From NCBI RefSeq assembly GCF_030646845.1, contig NZ_JAUSLE010000051.1, forward strand, positions 1-64,000: a stretch of DNA of 64,000 nucleotides, given 5' to 3'. Position 1 is the first letter of the stretch. Each line of letters begins with the position of its first letter. Below are positions 45,137-58,150 of this stretch, one piece after another. The notes under the pieces are model-generated. The model saw nothing but the letters and a program-made list of their open reading frames with translations. It searched no databases and was not told the DNA's origin. The DNA is from Rhodoferax sp. (GTDB taxonomy: Bacteria; Pseudomonadota; Gammaproteobacteria; Burkholderiales; Burkholderiaceae_C). A program made the translations under genes and the position numbers.

Positions 45137-46420
45137 TTACATTTTTTGATTTGCTGTCAAAGGTAACTCAACGACAAAACAGGCGCCGCCGTCGGGACGG
45201 TTTTCGCAATACACGGTGCCGCCGTGACGCAGGGTGATGGACTTCACCAGGGCCAAGCCCAGTCCGACACCGCCATCGCGCTCGGTTGCCCCCGGCAAGC
45301 GGTAAAAAGGCTCGAAGATGCGCTCACGCAGTTCCGGTGGAACACCCGGACCCCGGTCACACACGCGAATCACGGCCTGACCATCGGTTTTGCCCAGCGT
45401 CACGGTGATGTCACCCACCGCATGGCGGCGGGCATTCTCAAGCAGGTTACGCACGACGCGGCGCAGCAGTTTGGCGACGCCCTGCACCTGCAAGGCAGAG
45501 TCACCGGCCTCCCTGCCCTTGAGAGCCGCCGGGTCGGGCGTCAACTGGACATCCAGCTCGGCGCCCATCCGCGCAGACTCCTCGGCCACCAGCCCAATCA
45601 GGTCAATCAACTCAATCGTGCCCAGGTCTGACTCACGGGCGTCGAGCCGGCTCGCCAGGAGAATCTCCTCGATCAACTGGTCCAGTTCGGCGATGTTCTG
45701 CTCTATTTCGTGCTTGAACGAGGAGGACGTGGCCGGGCCCATGAGCTCCAGCCCCATGCGAATGCGTGTGAGGGGGGAGCGCAGTTCATGCGAGGCGTTC
45801 GCCAACAGCGATTTCTGGGAAGCCAGCAAGGTCTCATGCGACTTCACCAGGGTCTCGATGCGTTCGGCGGCAATGTTGAATCGTTTGGCCAGAAACGCCA
45901 CCTCGTCCTGTCCCGTCTCGGGAATGCGAACGGACAAATCGCCCGCGCCCCATTGTTCAACCCCTTGCTGCAACCCCTCCAGACGGCGTGTGAGCTTGCG
46001 AATGATCGGGTAGGTCGCCAGCGCCACGGCCACTCCCACCAGCGACAGCGTCCAGAAGAAACCAAACGGAGGCCGGCTCCAGGCCGACTGCGGCGGACGC
46101 GGCATGTGCATGTGCAGCGTCTGACCGTCCTGCATGCGCACCATGAACTCGGGGCCGCTGCCGTACTTGCCGCGCGGACTGGGCGCGGGTTCACCCTCCT
46201 CGGGCTCATCTGCCGGGCGGCCGGCCCGGCCGGCGCCCGGCGGGCGCATCAGGCGCGCATGGCCACTGCCGATGACTTGCCCCGCTTCGTTGCGAATCAC
46301 CACCTCGCGCAGTGGCGGCTCGGCCGTAAGCCGCCAGGCCCATCCCACCAGGAATGTCAGCACGGCAACAGCCAGCACCACGGCCAGCCAGATACGCACA
46401 TACAGTTTCTTGAAGAACAT
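45137..46420 (-). CDS. Sensor histidine kinase (CpxA/RstB-like)
   Basis: 427-residue membrane kinase. TM1 about 9-29 (RIWLAVVLAVAVLTFLVGWAW), a periplasmic stretch of about 90 residues that is Pro/Gly/Arg-rich and ends in a His/Met-rich patch (GQTLHMHMPRPPQ), TM2 about 119-140, HAMP domain (RRLEGLQQGVEQWGAGDLSVRIPETGQDEVAFLAKRFN), His211 in SLLANASHELRSPLTRIRMG, N-box NLLENARRHAVG, G1 DRGPGVP, G2 GGVGLGLALVKSI. The HMHM patch could contact metal, which fits an envelope or metal stress sensor, but this is inference. Starts 2 bp after its regulator. Confidence 0.92.
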   Translation of the reverse strand: MFFKKLYVRIWLAVVLAVAVLTFLVGWAWRLTAEPPLREVVIRNEAGQVIGSGHARLMRPPGAGRAGRPADEPEEGEPAPSPRGKYGSGPEFMVRMQDGQTLHMHMPRPPQSAWSRPPFGFFWTLSLVGVAVALATYPIIRKLTRRLEGLQQGVEQWGAGDLSVRIPETGQDEVAFLAKRFNIAAERIETLVKSHETLLASQKSLLANASHELRSPLTRIRMGLELMGPATSSSFKHEIEQNIAELDQLIEEILLASRLDARESDLGTIELIDLIGLVAEESARMGAELDVQLTPDPAALKGREAGDSALQVQGVAKLLRRVVRNLLENARRHAVGDITVTLGKTDGQAVIRVCDRGPGVPPELRERIFEPFYRLPGATERDGGVGLGLALVKSITLRHGGTVYCENRPDGGACFVVELPLTANQKM

Positions 46421-46422
46421 GG

Positions 46423-47127
46423 TCAGTCTTGCTGGCGGGCAAATACATAGCCGACACCGCGCACCGTGAGAATGCGCTTGGGCGTTTTGGGATCCACCTC
46501 AATCGCGGCGCGGATGCGGCCCATGTGCACGTCGATGGAGCGGTCAAAGGCGTCCAGCTCACGGCCACGCACGGCTTCCATGATCTGGTCCCGCGTAAGC
46601 ACGCGGCCAGCGCGTTCGGCCAAGGCCACCAGCAAGTCAAATTGGTAAGAGGTCAGATCGCAGGCCTGAGCCCCCACACTGACGGTACGGGCGTCGCGGT
46701 CAATCTCAAGCGTGCCAAAACGCAATTGCCGGCCAACCTGGGGCGGACCCTCCACGCGCCGACGCAATACAGCACGAATGCGCGCCAACAACTCGCGCGG
46801 CTCGAACGGTTTGGGCAGATAGTCGTCGGCGCCAATTTCCAGCCCGATGATGCGGTCCATCGGGTCGCCTTTGGCAGTCAGCATCAGCACCGGCACTTGA
46901 GCCAGGGCGCCGGGCAGCGCCCGGATGCGGCGGCACACCTCGAGACCATCCATGTCAGGCAGCATCAGGTCCAGTATCACGAGATCGGGTGGACTGGCCT
47001 GCAAGGCAGCCAGCCCACTCTGGGCGTCACCGGCATGGCTCACCACGAACCCGGACTGGCCAAGGTACTCGACCACCATCCGGGCCAGACGGGCGTCGTC
47101 TTCGATCATCAGCAGGTTTTGGCTCAT
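46423..47127 (-). CDS. OmpR-family response regulator (CpxR/RstA-like)
   Basis: 234-residue regulator. Receiver: LMIEDDARLARM, phospho-acceptor Asp53 (VILDLMLPDMDGLEV), VLMLTAKGD, YLPKPFEPRELLARIRAVLRR. Winged helix: CDLTSYQFDLLVALAERAGRVLTRDQIMEAVRGRELDAFDRSIDVHMGRIRAAIE, closest in pattern to the CpxR/RstA/OmpR branch. First gene of the two-gene operon. Its upstream region holds a GTAAA-N5-GTAAA direct repeat (47172-47186), the shape of a CpxR box, suggesting autoregulation. Confidence 0.92.
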   Translation of the reverse strand: MSQNLLMIEDDARLARMVVEYLGQSGFVVSHAGDAQSGLAALQASPPDLVILDLMLPDMDGLEVCRRIRALPGALAQVPVLMLTAKGDPMDRIIGLEIGADDYLPKPFEPRELLARIRAVLRRRVEGPPQVGRQLRFGTLEIDRDARTVSVGAQACDLTSYQFDLLVALAERAGRVLTRDQIMEAVRGRELDAFDRSIDVHMGRIRAAIEVDPKTPKRILTVRGVGYVFARQQD

Positions 47128-47171
47128 GGGGGCAGTCTAGGGCAGGGCCCCATCAAGCGCTTGAAGCGGCG

Positions 47172-47186
47172 GTAAAGTTAAGTAAA
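47172..47186 (+). promoter_or_regulatory. CpxR-type box (GTAAA direct repeat)
   Basis: GTAAAGTTAAGTAAA is GTAAA-N5-GTAAA, the consensus direct repeat bound by CpxR. It lies 45 bp upstream of the CpxR/RstA-like regulator gene and 6 bp after the glycogen phosphorylase stop. Confidence 0.55.
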
Positions 47187-47192
47187 TGGGCA

Positions 47193-49664
47193 CTAGCTGC
47201 CAGAGGCTGATGGCGGCAAAGCGAGAGGCTGAACACCCCATATCTCGCTGGCGTATTCACGGATCGTGCGATCGGAAGAAAACGCACCCATGCCGGCCAC
47301 ATTGAGAATGGCGCTGCGCGTCCATGCCGCTGGCCGCCGATAGAGGTCGTCCACCTTGTCCTGATAGTCACAATAATCCGCATAGTCTGCCAACAACTGG
47401 TAGTGGTCGGACTCCAGCAGCGCGTTGACCACATCACGGTAGCGATCGGGTTCCTCGGGCGAGAACGCGCCTTCGGCCAGACGGTCAATGGCGCACTTCA
47501 GCTCAAAGTTGTCCTCGTAGTAGTCCCGCGGCCGATAACCATAACCGCGCAGTTCGGCCACTTTCTCGGTGCGATTGCCAAAGACAAAAATATTCTCCAG
47601 ACCCACGTTGTTGGCGATCTCGATGTTGGCGCCATCCCAGGTACCGATGGTGAGCGCACCGTTGAGGGCAAACTTCATGTTGCCGGTGCCGGACGCTTCC
47701 GTCCCGGCAGTTGAAATCTGCTCCGACAGGTTGGCGCCCGGAATGATGATTTCAGCCAGGGACACGCGGTAATTGGGGATAAACACCACCCGAAGCCGCC
47801 CCCCCGTGCGCGGATCGTTGTTGATCACGCGTGCCACATCATTGATCAGGCGGATGATCAGCTTGGCCATGTAGTAGGCAGATGCCGCCTTGCCGGCAAA
47901 GATCACGGTCCGCGGGACCCAGTCGGCCTGCGGCTGGGCCAAGATGCAGTGGTAGCGCGTGATGATATGCAGCACATTGAGCAGTTGCCGCTTGTACTCA
48001 TGCATGCGCTTGGCCTGGACATCGAACAGACTCTCCGGGTCCACCACGACGCCCGGATTGCGCGCGATCATGTCGGCCAGCCGGCGCTTGTTGTGCTGCT
48101 TGGCAAGTTGAAAGCTGTTTTGAAACTCCGGCTCATCGGCAAGCTCTCGCAGCTTGGCCAACTGATCCAGATCACGCCGCCAGTCGGGGCCGATACGGCT
48201 GTCAATCAGGGCGGAAAGGGATGGGTTGGCCTGCGACAACCAGCGGCGCGGGGTGATGCCATTGGTTTTGTTGCAGAAGCGTTCCGGGTACATCTGCACA
48301 AAATCGGAAAAGATGGTGTCCACCATCAGCTTGCTGTGCAAGTCAGAGACGCCATTCACCTTGTGACTGGCCAGCACCGACAGGTTCGCCATGAGCACGC
48401 GCCGCACGCCGCGTTCTTCGATCAGGGAAATGCGGCGCAGCAAGGCGTTGTCTGAAGGAAACCGTCGATGCACCTCGGCCAAAAAGCGGGCGTTGATCTC
48501 GTAGATCAGGCCCATGTGCCGTGGCAGCATGCGGGTCAGCAACTCGACCGGCCAGGACTCGAGTGCCTCCTCCATCAGGGTGTGATTGGTATAGGAAAAA
48601 ATGCGGGTGCACAAACCCCACGCGGTCGCCCAGTCGAGCTGGTGCTCGTCCAGCAGCAGTCGCATCAGTTCGGGCACCGCAAGGGCCGGGTGCGTGTCGT
48701 TCAGATGAATGGCGACCTTGTCCGCCAGTTGCTCAAATTCCGTGTGATTCCGGAGGTAGCGCCACAGAATGTCCTGCAACGAAGCGCTGACAAAGAAGTA
48801 CTCCTGCCGCAAGCGCAATTCGCGTCCATGCTCGGTACGGTCGTCCGGGTACAGCACACGCGACACGTTTTCAGACTGGTTTTTTTCCTCGACCGCCTGG
48901 ATGTAGTCGCCCCGGTTGAACGCATCCAGGTTCACCCCGCCACTGGCACGTGCCGACCAGAGACGCATGGTGACCACGCTGCGCATCTTGTGGCCGGGCA
49001 CGCCACTGTCGTAGGCCGTGGCAATGACATCCTCGGTGTCCAGCCACAGCGAGTGGCCATTCTGGGGCACCAAACGCCCGCCAAAACGTATGGTGTAGCT
49101 CGATTCCGGGCGCATGAATTCCCACGGATAGCCATTGACCAGCCAGTAGTCCGGCTCCTCCACTTGCTGACCATGCTCAATACGCTGGGCAAACATGCCA
49201 TATTCGTAACGAATGCCATAGCCCATGCCGGGCAGGCCCAAGGTCGCCATCGAGTCCAGAAAACAGGCGGCCAGGCGGCCCAGGCCTCCATTGCCCAGGC
49301 CGGCATCGGGCTCCAGGTCAATCAGGGCATCGAAATCGGCGCCCAGTTGGGCGCAGGCCTGGCGGACCGGTTCGTAGATGTCTGCCGCCAGCATGGCGTT
49401 GGTCAACGCACGTCCGGTGAGAAACTCCATCGACAGGTAATACACCCGCTTGGCATCCTGGTCTTCCACCTGGGCCCGGGTCTCGCGCCAGCAGTCCATG
49501 ATGCGGTCCCGCACCGCATAAAAAACGGCGAACAGCCAGTCGCGCTGCGTCGCCGAGCGCAGGTCCTTGCCAACTGCGTAAACCAGTCGATTGGCGATGG
49601 ACCGCCGCAGCGCCTCGACGGTGTTGACGCGCTTGTCATATTCAAATGCTCCGAGCGAGGACAT
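47193..49664 (-). CDS. glgP: Glycogen/maltodextrin phosphorylase
   Basis: 823-residue PLP-dependent phosphorylase releasing glucose 1-phosphate from glycogen or maltodextrin. Family motifs: YYLSMEFLTGRALTNAML, LGNGGLGRLAACFLDSMATL, HLNDTHPALAVPELMRLLLDE, FCNKTNGITPRRWL, and the PLP site EASGTGNMKFALNGALTIGTWDGANIEI. Usual length. ATG 49664 follows AGGAGAG; an upstream TTG (49670) is unlikely. Last gene of the glycogen operon, 2 bp after glgA. It ends close to the divergently read two-component promoter. Confidence 0.95.
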   Translation of the reverse strand: MSSLGAFEYDKRVNTVEALRRSIANRLVYAVGKDLRSATQRDWLFAVFYAVRDRIMDCWRETRAQVEDQDAKRVYYLSMEFLTGRALTNAMLAADIYEPVRQACAQLGADFDALIDLEPDAGLGNGGLGRLAACFLDSMATLGLPGMGYGIRYEYGMFAQRIEHGQQVEEPDYWLVNGYPWEFMRPESSYTIRFGGRLVPQNGHSLWLDTEDVIATAYDSGVPGHKMRSVVTMRLWSARASGGVNLDAFNRGDYIQAVEEKNQSENVSRVLYPDDRTEHGRELRLRQEYFFVSASLQDILWRYLRNHTEFEQLADKVAIHLNDTHPALAVPELMRLLLDEHQLDWATAWGLCTRIFSYTNHTLMEEALESWPVELLTRMLPRHMGLIYEINARFLAEVHRRFPSDNALLRRISLIEERGVRRVLMANLSVLASHKVNGVSDLHSKLMVDTIFSDFVQMYPERFCNKTNGITPRRWLSQANPSLSALIDSRIGPDWRRDLDQLAKLRELADEPEFQNSFQLAKQHNKRRLADMIARNPGVVVDPESLFDVQAKRMHEYKRQLLNVLHIITRYHCILAQPQADWVPRTVIFAGKAASAYYMAKLIIRLINDVARVINNDPRTGGRLRVVFIPNYRVSLAEIIIPGANLSEQISTAGTEASGTGNMKFALNGALTIGTWDGANIEIANNVGLENIFVFGNRTEKVAELRGYGYRPRDYYEDNFELKCAIDRLAEGAFSPEEPDRYRDVVNALLESDHYQLLADYADYCDYQDKVDDLYRRPAAWTRSAILNVAGMGAFSSDRTIREYASEIWGVQPLALPPSASGS

Positions 49665-49666
49665 GC

Positions 49667-51181
49667 TCAAACTCTCCTGAAGGATGTGCTCACACCGGAT
49701 TTTGCACCTGCCCGCAAGGACTGATACATGGCAACGTAGTGCCGGGCCGAAGCCAGCCAGTCAAACCGCAACCCCATCCCCCGCCTCTGGACTGCCGCCC
49801 ATTCATCAGGACGGCGGAACAGGACAAATGCCCGCCGCAAGGCACTGGACAAGCCCTGCCCGCCCGAATCATCGAATACAAAACCGGTGGCACTGCCGTC
49901 ATCCAGATTCTCCAGTGTGCAATCGACGACGGTGTCGGCCAGACCACCGACGCGGCGCACCAGAGGCAGCGTGCCGTAACGCAAGCCATAAAGCTGGGTC
50001 AGGCCACAGGGCTCAAACGCCGAGGGAACAAGAATGACATCGGCGCCCGCGACAATGGCATGGGCGGTCGCTTCGTCGTAGCCAATGCGCACACCGACCT
50101 GGCCGGGATATTGGATAGCCGCATCAACAAACGCCTGCTCCAGCGCAGCGTCTCCCTGGCCGAGCAGCGCCAGTTGCCCACCGCGCTGAACCAGTTCGGC
50201 CATCAATGGCGGTAACAAATGCAATCCCTTCTGCTCGGTCAGCCGGCTCACCACACCAAACACCAGGGCGTTCGCACGTTGCTCAAGTCCGAGCTCAGTT
50301 TGAAGCGCGCGCTTGGCCAGGGATTTATTCGCGAGTGTGTCAAGGTCGTAATGGGTCGCCAGCAAAACAGCCGTAGCCGGACTCCAGACCTGGTAATCCA
50401 CCCCATTGAGGACGCCTGACAGCAAATTGGCACGCTGACGCAACAGGCCATCGAGCCCGCAGCCCTGTGGCTCAGACAGTATTTCCCGCGCATAGGTCGG
50501 GCTGACCGTGGTGATCCGGTCAGCGTAGGTGATGGCCGCCTTCATGAACGACACCTGACCAAAGAACTCCAGGCCGTCCACGTCAAAGCAGGCTGCTGGC
50601 AGGCCCAATTGCGGGAATACAGCCGCCGGGAAAAGGCCCTGGTAGGCCAGATTGTGAATGGTGAATACGGTCGAGGGTGCGGCGCGGCCCGCGTCGGCAA
50701 AGGCGCGGACATAGGCAGGGGCCAGGCCAGTGTGCCAGTCATGGCAGTGAATGACATCGGGCACCCAGTCCGGGTCGAGTCCCTGGCCCAGGGTGGCGGC
50801 GGCCCATCCCAGTGCTGCAAAACGCAGTGCGTTGTCGCCCCACTCTTTGCCATCCGGGCCAAGGTACGGATTGCCCGGGCGCTCATACAAAGCGGGCGAC
50901 TGCACCAGATACAGCGGCAGCGCGAGGCCCGGCAGGGTCGCCAGCGCCACATCGGTAGCAGGCAGCGCCGGAGCTCTGCCCCAGGGCATCGGGCCGTCTG
51001 GCAACAGGGAAACCAGCCGTGTCGAAGCAGCGGCACGGGCGATGGCGGGGAAGGCTGGCATCAGGATGCGCACGTCGCATCCCAGGGCCCGCAGCGCCGG
51101 CGGCAGGCCCGCACCCACGTCTGCCAGCCCACCTGTCTTGAGAAACGGGAACAGCTCAGCGCATACGTACAAGACCTTCAC
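49667..51181 (-). CDS. glgA: Glycogen synthase
   Basis: 504-residue GT5 ADP-glucose starch synthase. N-terminal substrate motif [20 protein letters not shown], then [50 protein letters not shown] and the C-terminal [32 protein letters not shown]. The start is a GTG at 51181 overlapping the glgC stop by 4 nt (GTGA), with GGGGAG upstream; the longer open frame upstream is inside glgC in another phase. Coupled to glgC and glgP. Confidence 0.95.
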   Translation of the reverse strand: MKVLYVCAELFPFLKTGGLADVGAGLPPALRALGCDVRILMPAFPAIARAAASTRLVSLLPDGPMPWGRAPALPATDVALATLPGLALPLYLVQSPALYERPGNPYLGPDGKEWGDNALRFAALGWAAATLGQGLDPDWVPDVIHCHDWHTGLAPAYVRAFADAGRAAPSTVFTIHNLAYQGLFPAAVFPQLGLPAACFDVDGLEFFGQVSFMKAAITYADRITTVSPTYAREILSEPQGCGLDGLLRQRANLLSGVLNGVDYQVWSPATAVLLATHYDLDTLANKSLAKRALQTELGLEQRANALVFGVVSRLTEQKGLHLLPPLMAELVQRGGQLALLGQGDAALEQAFVDAAIQYPGQVGVRIGYDEATAHAIVAGADVILVPSAFEPCGLTQLYGLRYGTLPLVRRVGGLADTVVDCTLENLDDGSATGFVFDDSGGQGLSSALRRAFVLFRRPDEWAAVQRRGMGLRFDWLASARHYVAMYQSLRAGAKSGVSTSFRRV

Positions 51182-52449
51182 GCCGGCTTCTCCCCTAACG
51201 CTTTCACCATGGCACTCGTCACCAGCACCACGCCATCCGGGCTGCGGATAAAGCGCCGTGCATCGTCGGCTGCATTGAAGCCAATCGTCGTGCCTGCAGG
51301 AATCCGGCAACCCTCGTCAATCACCACTTTGCGCAAACGGCAATGGCGCCCGACGTCCGCGCCAGGCAGAATGACAGCCTCTTCAACGCTGCTGAAGGAA
51401 TGAATGCGGACGCCTGTGAACAACACGGATCGCCGCACCACAGAACCTGACACAATGCAGCCGCCAGCCACCAGGGAATCCACCGCCATGCCGCGACGCC
51501 CGTCGTCATCGAAGACGAACTTGGCTGATGGCAAGGTGGGCTGGTAGGTCCAGATCGGCCACTCCTGGTCGTATAAATCGAGTTCGGGAATGGTCGCCGT
51601 CAGATCGATGTTGGCAGCCCAGTAGGCATCGACGGTGCCAACATCGCGCCAATAGGAGGGTGCTTCGGGGCTGGTTTTGACACACGACATGTCAAACGGA
51701 TGGGCGATCGCGTTGCCCTGCGCCACCACGGCGGGAATCAGGTCCCGGCCGAAGTCGTGGTTGGATGACGGATTCTTGACATCCGCCTCCAGTGCTGCAA
51801 AAAGATATTCGGAATTGAATATGTAAACCCCCATGCTGGCCAGCACGCGGCCCGGCCGGCCCGGCATCGCCTGGGGGTGGGCCGGCTTCTCTTCAAAGCC
51901 GGTGACGCGGCGATTGGCATCGACCGTCATGACGCCGAATGCCGAGGCCTCAGCCACGGGGACTTCAATGCACGCCACGCTGCATGGCCCACCCTGTGCG
52001 ACATGGTCCTCGATAAAACGGGCGTAATCCATTTTGTAGACATGGTCGCCCGCAAGTATCAGGATGAATTTGTGGCGATGACTGCCGAGGATGTCCAGAT
52101 TCTGATAAACCGCGTCGGCTGTTCCCCGGTACCACGACGCTTCATCGACACGTTGTTGCGCCGGCAGCAAATCAATGAACTCGTTGAACTCGTTGCGAAG
52201 GAACGACCAGCCATGCTGCAAATGGCGCAACAAGCTATGGGACTTGTACTGGGTCAGGACGCCAATCCGGTGTACGCCCGAATTCAGGCAGTTGGACAGC
52301 ACAAAATCGATGATGCGGAATTTGCCGCCAAAGTGCACGGCGGGCTTGGCGCAGTGTTCGGTCAGGGCCTGCAGTCGTGACCCACGGCCACCCGCAAGTA
52401 CCAGGGCAATCGTTTGGCGTACAGGTTGATGAAGGTCACCGTCTTTCAT
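51178..52449 (-). CDS. glgC: Glucose-1-phosphate adenylyltransferase
   Basis: 423-residue ADP-glucose pyrophosphorylase, the committed step of glycogen synthesis. Motifs: [44 protein letters not shown] (catalytic and allosteric region), [27 protein letters not shown] (catalytic Asp), [36 protein letters not shown]-equivalent [10 protein letters not shown], and the C-terminal left-handed helix ([31 protein letters not shown]). ATG 52449 follows GAGGTG; six extra upstream codons are open but not needed. Confidence 0.96.
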   Translation of the reverse strand: MKDGDLHQPVRQTIALVLAGGRGSRLQALTEHCAKPAVHFGGKFRIIDFVLSNCLNSGVHRIGVLTQYKSHSLLRHLQHGWSFLRNEFNEFIDLLPAQQRVDEASWYRGTADAVYQNLDILGSHRHKFILILAGDHVYKMDYARFIEDHVAQGGPCSVACIEVPVAEASAFGVMTVDANRRVTGFEEKPAHPQAMPGRPGRVLASMGVYIFNSEYLFAALEADVKNPSSNHDFGRDLIPAVVAQGNAIAHPFDMSCVKTSPEAPSYWRDVGTVDAYWAANIDLTATIPELDLYDQEWPIWTYQPTLPSAKFVFDDDGRRGMAVDSLVAGGCIVSGSVVRRSVLFTGVRIHSFSSVEEAVILPGADVGRHCRLRKVVIDEGCRIPAGTTIGFNAADDARRFIRSPDGVVLVTSAMVKALGEKPA

Positions 52450-52481
52450 AAAACACCTCGCAAGCAAAAGAGATTGGTCAG

Positions 52482-54013
52482 TCAGGCCGTCATTGGCAGG
52501 TTGCGACCATGCGCGCGCGTAAGGTCCGCCAGGCGTCGGGTCGGGTCATCACGCACCTGATGCCATTCAAAACGCCATTGCCAGCACCCCTGCGCCACAC
52601 CGGGCGTGTTCATGCGGTGATTGCCGTCCAGACCCAATACATCCTGCAGGGGGAAAACCACTGTGTTGGCCACCGACTGCGAAATGGATTGCATCATGGC
52701 CCAGTGAATTTCAGTATCCACCAGCGGTCCGAGATAGCTGCGGGCGGCGTGCCGCTCCGCAGCGCTGGCCGTCTGCCACCAGCCCAGCGACGTGTCGTTG
52801 TCATGCGTGCCTGTGTAGGCCACCGTATGCGCCTCGAAATTGTGCGGGAGATAAGGGTTGGCAGGCGTGTCGCCAAAAGCAAACTGCATCACCCGCATGC
52901 CTGAAAAACCGCATTCCTGGCGCAAGGCGGTCACGGCCGGCGTGATGACACCCAGGTCTTCCGCGATGATGGGCAAGGGTGTCCCAGGCCCGTGCTGGCC
53001 CACAATCGTGGCGAGGGCATCGAACAATACTTTTCCGGGGCCGTGGCGCCAGTGACCGGCTGCCGCCGTGGGCTGAGCCGCAGGGATCTCCCAATACGAC
53101 TCGAAACCACGGAAGTGGTCGAGCCGAACGCCATCCACCAGCGCCAGCAAATGGGTGACTCGGGCCTTCCACCAGTCAAAACCGTCCTCGGCCATGGCGT
53201 CCCAGCGGTACAGGGGGTTGCCCCAGCGCTGTCCTGTGTCACTGAAATAATCAGGGGGAACGCCAGCCACCACTGTTGGCTCACCATGCTCGTCGAGATG
53301 AAACTGGTCCTGGTTGAGCCACACATCGGCGCTGTGATGTGCTACAAAAATAGGGGCATCACCCACAATCGAGATGCCGCGCACACGCGCATATTCCCGC
53401 AAGTGTTGCCACTGCACAGTGAAACGCCACTGGATGAAGCTGAAGAAAGCCAGGTCGTCAGCCATCCGCCCCCCGGCCTCTGCCAGGGCAAGGGGGTCAC
53501 ATTGCGCCAGCGCTTCGGGCCACTGCGTCCAGGGCTTGCCATGCTGCGCTTCAAGGGCCATGAAAAGTGCATAGCCTTCCAGCCAGTACGCCTGGTGTGC
53601 ACGAAATTTTTCAAACTCGGTCCAGTCAGATGGCTGCGCCTGACGCAGAAACCCCTGCCAGGTTTCACGCAAGCGCTCCATGCGGTACGGCACCAGGCGG
53701 TCAAAATCGCAGTGGCCGGGCGCAAACGTGGCATCGGATCTGGGTGACAGCCAGCCGCAGCGTACAAATTCATTCAGATCGACCAGCAAGGGATTGCCGG
53801 CGAAGGTCGATGGGCTGTGATAGGGCGAGTTGCCCGGCCCCACCGGAGACAGCGGCAATATCTGCCACAACCGCTGACCGGCCGACACCAGCCAGTCCAC
53901 AAAATGGTAGGACTCTGCCCCCAGGTCACCTGAGCCATGTGCCCCGGGGAGAGAGGTGATATGCAGCAGCACGCCACTGGTGCGCTGCGAAAAGAGGGGC
54001 GTATTCACGACGC

Positions 54014-54017
<4 letters not shown>
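52482..54017 (-). CDS. malQ: 4-alpha-glucanotransferase (amylomaltase)
   Basis: 511-residue GH77 enzyme transferring maltodextrin chains. Motifs: [90 protein letters not shown] (nucleophile Asp), [18 protein letters not shown] (acid/base Glu), [16 protein letters not shown]. Length is that of the compact bacterial amylomaltase. Start overlaps the glgX stop by 4 nt. Confidence 0.95.
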
Positions 54018-56184
<2,167 letters not shown>

Positions 56185-56188
<4 letters not shown>

Positions 56189-58110
56189 GGCGCTGCACCT
56201 GGCTCCAGCCACAGCACGCCCAATGGTGGCAGGCTCAACACCAAAGAGCTTGCATGACCCTGCCAGGGTACCCGCTCGGCGACCAGCCCAGAACCATGTC
56301 CGGGATCGTTCCCAACGTCGCTGCCCCCGTAACATGCCGCGTCGGTGTTGAGGACTTCCTTCCAGACACCGCCCTGCGGCACGCCCAGGCGGTAGCCATG
56401 CCGCACAACAGGCGTCATGTTGCAGACCACGACGATTTGCTGGGCAGCCGTCAGGCCATAACGCGCGAAGCTGAACACCGACTGCGCCCGATCCTGTACG
56501 TCGATCCAGCCAAATCCCTCGGGCTCGTCGTCGCGCCCATACAGCGCCGGGTGGCCGCGATAGAAGTGATTGAGGTCGCGCACCAGTCGCTGCACACCCG
56601 CGTGGTCCGGCTTGTCCAGCAGGTGCCAGTCGAGTTCAGCGTCGTGATTCCATTCGCGGATCTGGGCCAGCTCGCTGCCCATGAACAGCAGCTTCCGGCC
56701 GGGATGGGCGTACATCAGTGCATACAGGGCACGCAGATTCGCCCTCTTCTGCCATGGGTCACCCCACATCTTGCTGTACAGCGAGCCTTTGCCATGCACC
56801 ACTTCATCGTGCGACAGCGCCAGCACAAAATGCTCGCTGTACGCATACATCATTGCGAAACTGATGCGGTCATGGTGATAGGGTCGATGGACCGGGTCCA
56901 GCGCGAAATACGACAGCGTGTCATGCATCCAGCCCAGATTCCACTTGTAATGAAAGCCCAGCCCCCCCATCCAGGGCGGCGCCGTCACACCAGGAAATGC
57001 GGTGGACTCTTCTGCCACCGTGATCGCGCCGGGCGCTTCCTGGCCCAGGACGCGGTTGACCTCCCGCAGGAAATCCATCGCCTCGTAATTCTCGCGGCCG
57101 CCATCCCGGTTGGGAATCCATTCACCTTCGGGGCGACTGTAGTCGCGGTACAGCATGGATGCCACCGCATCGACACGCAAACCGTCAACGCCATAGCGCT
57201 CGACCCAGAACAGCGCATTGCCGACCAGAAAATTGCGAACCTCGTTGCGGCTGTAGTTGTAGATCAACGTATTCCAGTCGCGGTGAAAACCTTCGCGCGG
57301 GTCGGCATGCTCAAACTGCGGCGTGCCGTCGAACCGGGCCAGCGCATGGGCATCGGCGGGAAAATGGGCCGGCACCCAGTCCAGCAGTACCTGCAAACCG
57401 GCATCGTGCGCGGTCGCGACAAAGTGGCGAAAAGCCTCAGGGGTGCCATAGCGCGCCGTCGGCGCATACAAGCCCGTGGGCTGGTAACCCCACGAGCCAT
57501 AGAACGGATGCTCGTTCACGGGCATGAGTTCGATATGGGTGAACCCCATGTCCACAACATAGGGGACCAGGGTTCGGGCCAGATAGTCCCAATCCGGCAA
57601 GTGACCGTCGGGGCGGCGCCAGGAACCCACATGCACCTCGAAAATGGCCATGGGGCCATTCAGGGCGTTGGCGCGAGCGCGCTGCCCGGGTGGTCGCAGC
57701 ACCGGATCGGGCAGCCGCATCACCATGCAGGCATGGCCTGAGCCGCGCTCGGTGCGCAGCGCATAGGGATCCGTCTTGAGGACGTGCAGGCCATCGGCCC
57801 CCAGCACGGCAAACTTGTACAGCGCGCCCTCGGCGACGCCTGGAACAAAGATTTCCCACGCACCGCACGCGGCGTGCCGGCGCATCACATGCTGTTGCGC
57901 GTCCCAGTGGTTGAAGTCCCCCACGACGGATACCCGCTTCGCATTCGGCGCCCAGACGGCAAAAACAGTGCCTGCCACGCCATCCCGGGAGACCGGATGC
58001 GCACCCAGCTTTTCCCATGGCCGCAGATGCCGGCCTTCAGCCAGCAGCCAGACATCTGTCTCGCCCAGCCAGGGCTCATTGCGATGGAGAGTTTCGGCAC
58101 TCTGCGACAT
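56185..58110 (-). CDS. glgB: 1,4-alpha-glucan branching enzyme (short form)
   Basis: 641-residue GH13 branching enzyme that creates alpha-1,6 branches in glycogen. It has a single N-terminal CBM48 (HPVSRDGVAGTVFAVWAPNAKRVSVVGDFNHWD), then IFEVHVGSWRR, GFTHIELMPVNEHPFYGSWGYQ, LDWVPAHFP, VDGLRVDAVASMLYRDYSR (nucleophile Asp), TVAEESTAFPGVT (acid/base Glu), FVLALSHDEVVHGKGSL. It lacks the extra N1 domain of E. coli-type GlgB (about 730 residues), so it belongs to the shorter class; domain N1 affects chain-length transfer. First gene of the six-gene glycogen operon. Confidence 0.95.
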
Positions 58111-58150
58111 GGGACTGCGTAGCAGAGGCCGTTACGCGCCCGAGGTCGCG

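Noticed and set aside
48468..49724. 418-residue plus-strand open frame opposite glgP
   Set aside because: Antisense shadow rich in His/Gln/Gly with no motif; glgP motifs are clear.
53338..53350. TGCTACAAAAAT resembling the repeat core inside malQ
   Set aside because: It encodes the conserved PIFVAHH of amylomaltases on the minus strand and has neither the second half of the core nor the G-tract.
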